Source: JBAYZQ01 sp041672385 (lineage in GTDB: Bacteria > Spirochaetota > Spirochaetia > Sphaerochaetales > Sphaerochaetaceae). Taken from it: a stretch of DNA of 34,825 nt. Made by a program: the position numbers and the translations under genes. The DNA lies in assembly GCA_041672385.1 (NCBI GenBank), contig JBAYZQ010000005.1, positions 1-34,825 of the forward strand, written 5' to 3'. Positions 30,824 through 34,825 of this stretch are shown here, in pieces. Numbering within the stretch: the stretch's first letter is position 1; every line of letters starts with the position of its first letter. The notes under the pieces are model-generated. The model saw only the letters and a program-made list of their open reading frames with translations. It did no database searches and had not been told where the DNA came from.

Positions 30824-32623
30824 TTAAATAGAATAACAAAAACCTGATGTTAATTGGATATCTTTAAGGTCATCACCACTTATATTTGCATAATTATTTA
30901 TAAGAATAAAATCAATTTGTCCATAAACGTTAAAATTTTTATTACAAGTGTAAGAGGCATGAATGCCTGAAACAAAGGTTCTTGAAACAGCATTTCTAGT
31001 ATCTTTAGCATCTAAATCAGCATGATTGTCTGTAGGATGAGTTACAGTAGGAGTAGTAGCAGCAGAAGTATCTTCAGTGGCAGCCCAACAAGTATAACAA
31101 TCTGAGGTTCCGTGTTTCATGAAGAATATATTGCCTTCAACACTCCATTTGCCATAATCTTTTAAACCAGCATTTGCATTAAATACTAGAGCATCACCAC
31201 CATAGTCGTATCCCAAAAATTCAGGGTCATAATAGCTTGCCCCATGGTTGTTAGTATAATCTCTTATTGCTACAACAAAATTAATTCCATAATCACTTGC
31301 ATGTTGTATTTTATTATTTTCTTCATCAGCGGCTTCCATATTATCTCTTAAGTACAAGTATGGATTTGTTTTGGCAAATTCTAAACTTGCTTTTCCAGCA
31401 TAACCTGCAATTTCTTTTGTACCTTTTATTCCACCAAGAAATCCTAATGCAGAGGGGTTGTTATTGTTTTCGTTTGGCAAAAGAAATTCATCTACAAGGG
31501 CTTGTCCATAGATGTTAATTCCTTTAACAGGAGTATAATCTGCTTCAAAAGCTATGATGGAATTGGCGTTAGCTCTAATATACAAGTCATGATAAATCCC
31601 ATGTGGATTAAGAACTCTTAAATCAATACAATTGGTTTCACTTTCATACATTATTTCTTCTGTTAAAACTAAACCTACTTTTTCATGGAATGCTCTAAAT
31701 TCAAGACGGTGTGCTATAAATGCTCTAATACCATCTTGAATATTCCACTGTGAATTTCCTTGTTGAGGTGTAATACCTGCTGTATTATCATCATCAATAT
31801 TATTTGATGCAACATCATTAATATACATATTCTGATGTGGGAAAAATGATGTTACAAATGTGTATTTGTAATTATCACTAAAAGTAGTGAATCTTGCCAA
31901 ATTATGATAATAAAGATTATCACTTACTGTTAAATTTCCTGTTTCGCCACAACCCCAATCCAAGCGATCGCGACCGACTTCAAAACTCCAATAATCACCA
32001 CCAAAGGCACCAAAAGCTCTATAAGGAATTGCAAAGTCTAAATCTGACGATGTTGAAGGTGAAATCAAAATAATATTGGTTCTAAATTTATCAGTTCCAA
32101 ATTTTTTAGCCAAAACAGGACTGTTTCCAACTGAAAAATCAGCAAAACTATAAACATGGTCACCTGACCAAGCTTCAAAGTTTAAATCTAAAAACGGCTT
32201 ATGGAAAATTTTGTCATATACCCAAATATCTCTATTAGCAAAATCCAAATTAGTAGCTGTATAGCCATCAATGTTTGGATGAGCAAAACTTTCTATTGTT
32301 GTTTTGAAAGTCCAGTCAAAAGATATTCCTTTACCTTCATAATCCATGTTAACATCAAGCTTATCATTAATGTAATTCATTACTTTTTGATCTGCTTTTG
32401 ATAAATTAAGGGAATTAATTTTATCAAGCATTAAGTTTAACTCGTTATCAGAATAAGGAGCGGTGTAAGAGGGTTGTGATAAACCATTTTTAACATACAA
32501 GTATGAAATAGCTTCATAAGTATCATCATCTAAGCTTCTAATTTTTTGGCCATTATTAGCAGACAAGAGGGGCGAAATTGAAAGTAATGCAATAAGTAAA
32601 AAAAGTACAACATTCTTTTTCAT
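30824..32623 (-). CDS. Large outer-membrane beta-barrel protein, possibly Wzi-like
   Basis: 599 residues. A clear signal peptide (MKKNVVLFLLIALLSISPLLSA) is followed by a short helical region (about 30-95) and then long alternating beta-strand sequence rich in Tyr, Phe, Asn and Asp. GRDRLDWGCGETGNLTVSDN resembles the conserved segment of the capsule-assembly Wzi family; that link is tentative. Residues about 515-540 are a low-complexity Thr/Ala/Pro/Asp loop (SAATTPTVTHPTDNHADLD), probably surface-exposed. The C-terminus (SGFCYSI) is consistent with a closing strand. AAGGAAG lies about 7 bases before the ATG. Single gene with hairpins at its 3' side. Confidence 0.75.
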   Translation of the reverse strand: MKKNVVLFLLIALLSISPLLSANNGQKIRSLDDDTYEAISYLYVKNGLSQPSYTAPYSDNELNLMLDKINSLNLSKADQKVMNYINDKLDVNMDYEGKGISFDWTFKTTIESFAHPNIDGYTATNLDFANRDIWVYDKIFHKPFLDLNFEAWSGDHVYSFADFSVGNSPVLAKKFGTDKFRTNIILISPSTSSDLDFAIPYRAFGAFGGDYWSFEVGRDRLDWGCGETGNLTVSDNLYYHNLARFTTFSDNYKYTFVTSFFPHQNMYINDVASNNIDDDNTAGITPQQGNSQWNIQDGIRAFIAHRLEFRAFHEKVGLVLTEEIMYESETNCIDLRVLNPHGIYHDLYIRANANSIIAFEADYTPVKGINIYGQALVDEFLLPNENNNNPSALGFLGGIKGTKEIAGYAGKASLEFAKTNPYLYLRDNMEAADEENNKIQHASDYGINFVVAIRDYTNNHGASYYDPEFLGYDYGGDALVFNANAGLKDYGKWSVEGNIFFMKHGTSDCYTCWAATEDTSAATTPTVTHPTDNHADLDAKDTRNAVSRTFVSGIHASYTCNKNFNVYGQIDFILINNYANISGDDLKDIQLTSGFCYSI

Positions 32624-32775
32624 ATATATCTTCCTTTAATAAATTTTTCCAATTTTATCGTCTTATCAATAAAAAAGAAAGAGGGTAAAAAATATAAAAA
32701 ACATGTGTTTGGTTGTGGTTTTTTTTTTAATTTTAATGTAAACTAATCAAGCTTTCTTTTTTTTGGAGGACTACA

Positions 32776-33342
32776 ATGAATAACAGAATTGCTATCCCAG
32801 CTCTAACTAAAGAGCTTAATGGGGTGTTGATAGATGCCGATACAATTGAGCGTCGCGTAGCAGAACTTGCAGCACAAATTAATACGGATTATAAGGATAT
32901 AAAACAGCCTCTTATTCTTGTTGGCGTATTAAAAGGATCTTTTATTTTTTTGGCTGATTTATGCCGAAGAATTACAGTTCCACATGTGGTTGATTTTATT
33001 TCAGTTTCCAGCTATGGAAAATCCAGTATTACAACTGGCAATGTAAGAATGCTCATGGATACTAGGGAAAACCAAGAAGGTCATCATGTTTTAATCGTAG
33101 AAGATATTCTTGACAGTGGTTTTACTTTGGATTATTTAAATCGTAATTTTTCAACCAGAGGGCCTCTTTCTGTTAAAAATATAGTATTATTAGATAAACC
33201 TAAACGTCATGTAGTTCCTGTTGAAATCCATTATTTGGGTTTTGAAATTCCTGATGTTTGGGTTGTTGGTTATGGTTTGGATTATGCTGAGAAATTCAGA
33301 ACCCTTCCATATATTGCTGAGATGAATAAAGTTGAGGAGTAA
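32776..33342 (+). CDS. hpt: Hypoxanthine(-guanine) phosphoribosyltransferase
   Basis: 188 residues (family about 175-185). Purine salvage: hypoxanthine or guanine plus PRPP to IMP or GMP. Motifs: LVGVLKGSFIFLADL, the flexible-loop SSYG, the PRPP motif VLIVEDILDSGFTL and FEIPDVWVVGYGLDYAEKFR near the C-terminus. GGAGG lies 6 bases before ATG 32776. purA starts 3 bases downstream, so salvage IMP and AMP synthesis from IMP are co-expressed. The promoter is unclear; TTGTGG at 32713 is a candidate -35. Confidence 0.95.
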   Translation: MNNRIAIPALTKELNGVLIDADTIERRVAELAAQINTDYKDIKQPLILVGVLKGSFIFLADLCRRITVPHVVDFISVSSYGKSSITTGNVRMLMDTRENQEGHHVLIVEDILDSGFTLDYLNRNFSTRGPLSVKNIVLLDKPKRHVVPVEIHYLGFEIPDVWVVGYGLDYAEKFRTLPYIAEMNKVEE

Positions 33343-33345
33343 ATA

Positions 33346-34608
33346 ATGAGTGTTTCTTCTATTGTTGGTGGACAGTGGGGTGATGAAGGAAAAGGTAGAA
33401 TTGTTGACTATCTTGCGCAGAACGCAGATTTGGTTATCCGTTTTCAAGGTGGAGATAATGCAGGACATACTGTAGTTAATGAAATGGGTAAATTTGCCCT
33501 TCATATTATTCCATCTGGAATATTTAACGATGAGACCCTTTCTATTGTTGGTGCTGGTACTGTAGTTAATTTTGATACTATGAAACAAGAACTGGAAGAT
33601 ATTCCAAAAGAGTTACACAAAAATCTTTTAATTGATTATAGGGCACATTTGATTTTTCCTTTTCATTGTTTGCTTGATGGAGCCGAAGAGGCGAATAAAG
33701 CCGGAAATTGGAAAGTTGGAACTACCAAAAGAGGTATTGGTCCTTGTTATTCAGATAAGGCTTCAAGATGTGGAATCAGAGCAGTAGATATTTTAGATGA
33801 AGAAAGATTGAAAACTAGACTAGAAATGCTTCTTCCAAGAAAAAATAGAGATTTAGAATTTTATAACTTAAAAACTTTTACAGTTGAAGAATGTATGGAA
33901 ATTTGTGCTAGATGGAAAAAAGAATTTGGTTCACAAATTAGAGACACTCTTCCAATTATAAGGGAAGCTGTTGAAGAGAAAAGAAATGTTCTTATGGAAG
34001 GACAGCTAGGAATAATGAGAGACCTAGACTGGGGTATTTATCCATATACAACAAGTAGTAATCCAACTAGTGGTGGAGCTTGCAACACTGGAGGTATTTC
34101 TCCAAGATCACTTAAACACATCATTGGTGTATTTAAAGCTTACTCTACAAGTGTAGGTGGTGGACCTTTCTGCAGTGAATTATTCGATGACGATGGAGAA
34201 AAACTCAGGAAAATTGGTAAAGAATTTGGAGCTACAACTGGTAGACCTAGAAGATGTGGGTGGTTTGATGCTGTAGCAGCAGATTATTCTAATTATCTTA
34301 ATGGGTTTACGGAAATTGCAATTACCAAACTCGATATCTTAGACAATTTTGATGTAATTAAAGTTTGTACAGGTTATAAAATTGATAATGAAATTTACCA
34401 CTATCTTCCTGAAACAAGTCTTCAAGAAAGGGCAAAACCTCTCTATGAGGAATTCCCAGGTTGGAAATGTGATACTACCAGTGTTCGCAAATGGGATGAT
34501 TTGCCAACTAATGCTAAAATTTACATAAAGAGTCTTGGCGAGCTGATTGGTGCTAAGATTAAATATGTTTCTGTTGGACCTGAAAGAGATCAGATAATAG
34601 TACTATAA
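33346..34608 (+). CDS. purA: Adenylosuccinate synthetase
   Basis: 420 residues (E. coli 432). Joins IMP and aspartate with GTP hydrolysis to give adenylosuccinate. The N-terminal signature GGQWGDEGKGRIVDYLAQ with GGDNAGHTVV is complete; also GTTKRGIGPCYSDKASR, LMEGQLGIMRDLDWGIYPYTTSS and the C-terminal GTP region ITKLDILDNFDVIKVCTGY. The usual GAQG is GQLG here. GAGGAG overlaps the hpt stop region. Second gene of hpt-purA-purB. Confidence 0.97.
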   Translation: MSVSSIVGGQWGDEGKGRIVDYLAQNADLVIRFQGGDNAGHTVVNEMGKFALHIIPSGIFNDETLSIVGAGTVVNFDTMKQELEDIPKELHKNLLIDYRAHLIFPFHCLLDGAEEANKAGNWKVGTTKRGIGPCYSDKASRCGIRAVDILDEERLKTRLEMLLPRKNRDLEFYNLKTFTVEECMEICARWKKEFGSQIRDTLPIIREAVEEKRNVLMEGQLGIMRDLDWGIYPYTTSSNPTSGGACNTGGISPRSLKHIIGVFKAYSTSVGGGPFCSELFDDDGEKLRKIGKEFGATTGRPRRCGWFDAVAADYSNYLNGFTEIAITKLDILDNFDVIKVCTGYKIDNEIYHYLPETSLQERAKPLYEEFPGWKCDTTSVRKWDDLPTNAKIYIKSLGELIGAKIKYVSVGPERDQIIVL

Positions 34609-34620
34609 TTGGGAGTTTTT

Positions 34621-34825
34621 ATGGATTCATTTTCTTTTGACACTTACATTTCTCCCATGACATGGCGTTATGGGAGTACTCAAATGAGACAGCTTTGGTC
34701 TGAAACGTGGAAAAGAAAAACCCTTAGAAGGATTTGGGTTGCTTTAGCTCGTGCCGAATCAAAGGCAGGGCTTGTTACAGAGGCCCAAGTAAAAGAACTG
34801 GAATCAAAAGTCAATGATATTGATA
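34621..34825 (+). CDS. purB: Adenylosuccinate lyase, N-terminal part (3' end outside window)
   Basis: 68 codons are visible before the window ends. The translated start MDSFSFDTYISPMTWRYGS, followed by MRQLWSETWKRKTLRRIWVALARAES, matches the N-terminal region of adenylosuccinate lyases (fumarase/aspartase superfamily). GGGAG lies 5 bases before ATG 34621, 12 bases after the purA stop. It completes the IMP-to-AMP branch started by PurA. The call rests on a short stretch plus the operon. Confidence 0.85.
   Translation, partial: MDSFSFDTYISPMTWRYGSTQMRQLWSETWKRKTLRRIWVALARAESKAGLVTEAQVKELESKVNDID

Noticed and set aside
31297..31518. 73-codon plus-strand frame inside the large outer-membrane protein gene
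   Set aside because: Antisense shadow with no start signal; the host gene is continuous across it.
33190..33588. 132-codon minus-strand frame across hpt and purA
   Set aside because: Antisense to two certain genes, with no promoter or ribosome-binding site.

Overview
This AT-rich 34.8-kb window holds about 36 densely packed protein-coding genes (two cut by the window edges), one structured RNA and several regulatory sites. The content is mostly chromosomal housekeeping. Lipoprotein, signal-peptide and beta-barrel-like genes point to a diderm. The gene neighbourhoods (glnS; apbE-htrA-uvrB; nnr; glgC-glgA; thiBPQ; infC-rpmI-rplT with a coiled-coil gene and a 6S-like RNA; hpt-purA-purB) suggest a spirochaete of the Treponema/Sphaerochaeta kind. 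That placement is inference from content, not a phylogeny. I see no tRNA, rRNA, CRISPR array, insertion sequence or prophage.

Layout. 1-3.7 kb: the 3' part of a MATE efflux gene, a convergent metal-dependent amidohydrolase, and glnS. 3.7-10.4 kb: a tightly overlapping plus-strand operon of HD hydrolase, PfkB kinase, ApbE lipoprotein, HtrA protease, UvrB and a probable outer-membrane protein. 10.4-15.0 kb (minus): a SAM methyltransferase, and a thiamine ABC importer (thiB-thiP-thiQ) behind a TPP riboswitch. 15.1-17.4 kb (plus): bifunctional NAD(P)HX repair enzyme, a small membrane protein and a Nudix hydrolase. 17.4-24.4 kb (minus): CDF metal exporter, glgC, glgA, trxB, tsaB, tsaE and a TPR protein. 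24.4-27.4 kb (minus): a 6S-like RNA, coiled-coil protein, rplT, rpmI, infC and class II fba. 27.5-30.7 kb: a membrane-anchored protein that looks periplasmic-binding-like, tatD, and a DUF3307-satD pair. 30.8-32.6 kb (minus): a large outer-membrane protein. 32.8 kb to the end (plus): hpt, purA and the start of purB.

Three things stand out. First, six genes that open transcription units and lack a usable ribosome-binding site each have a sigma70-like promoter whose -10 hexamer ends exactly 6 bases before the ATG, so transcription should start at or next to the A of the start codon. This predicts systematic leaderless mRNAs, while genes with a leader or inside operons usually carry a Shine-Dalgarno. 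It also moves the glgA start two codons downstream, to the family's usual N-terminus. Second, the satD product combines what looks like a class III nucleotidyl-cyclase-like motif set with a C-terminal helix-turn-helix. It is translationally coupled to a DUF3307 membrane protein and lies downstream of two large inverted repeats. Third, all four convergent gene pairs in the window overlap at their 3' ends, with no room for intergenic terminators.

Functionally the window covers nucleotide synthesis and salvage (purA, purB, hpt), glycolysis and glycogen synthesis (fba, glgC, glgA), thiamine uptake, t6A tRNA modification (tsaB, tsaE), thiol redox (trxB), DNA repair (uvrB), translation (glnS, infC, L35, L20) and envelope functions.
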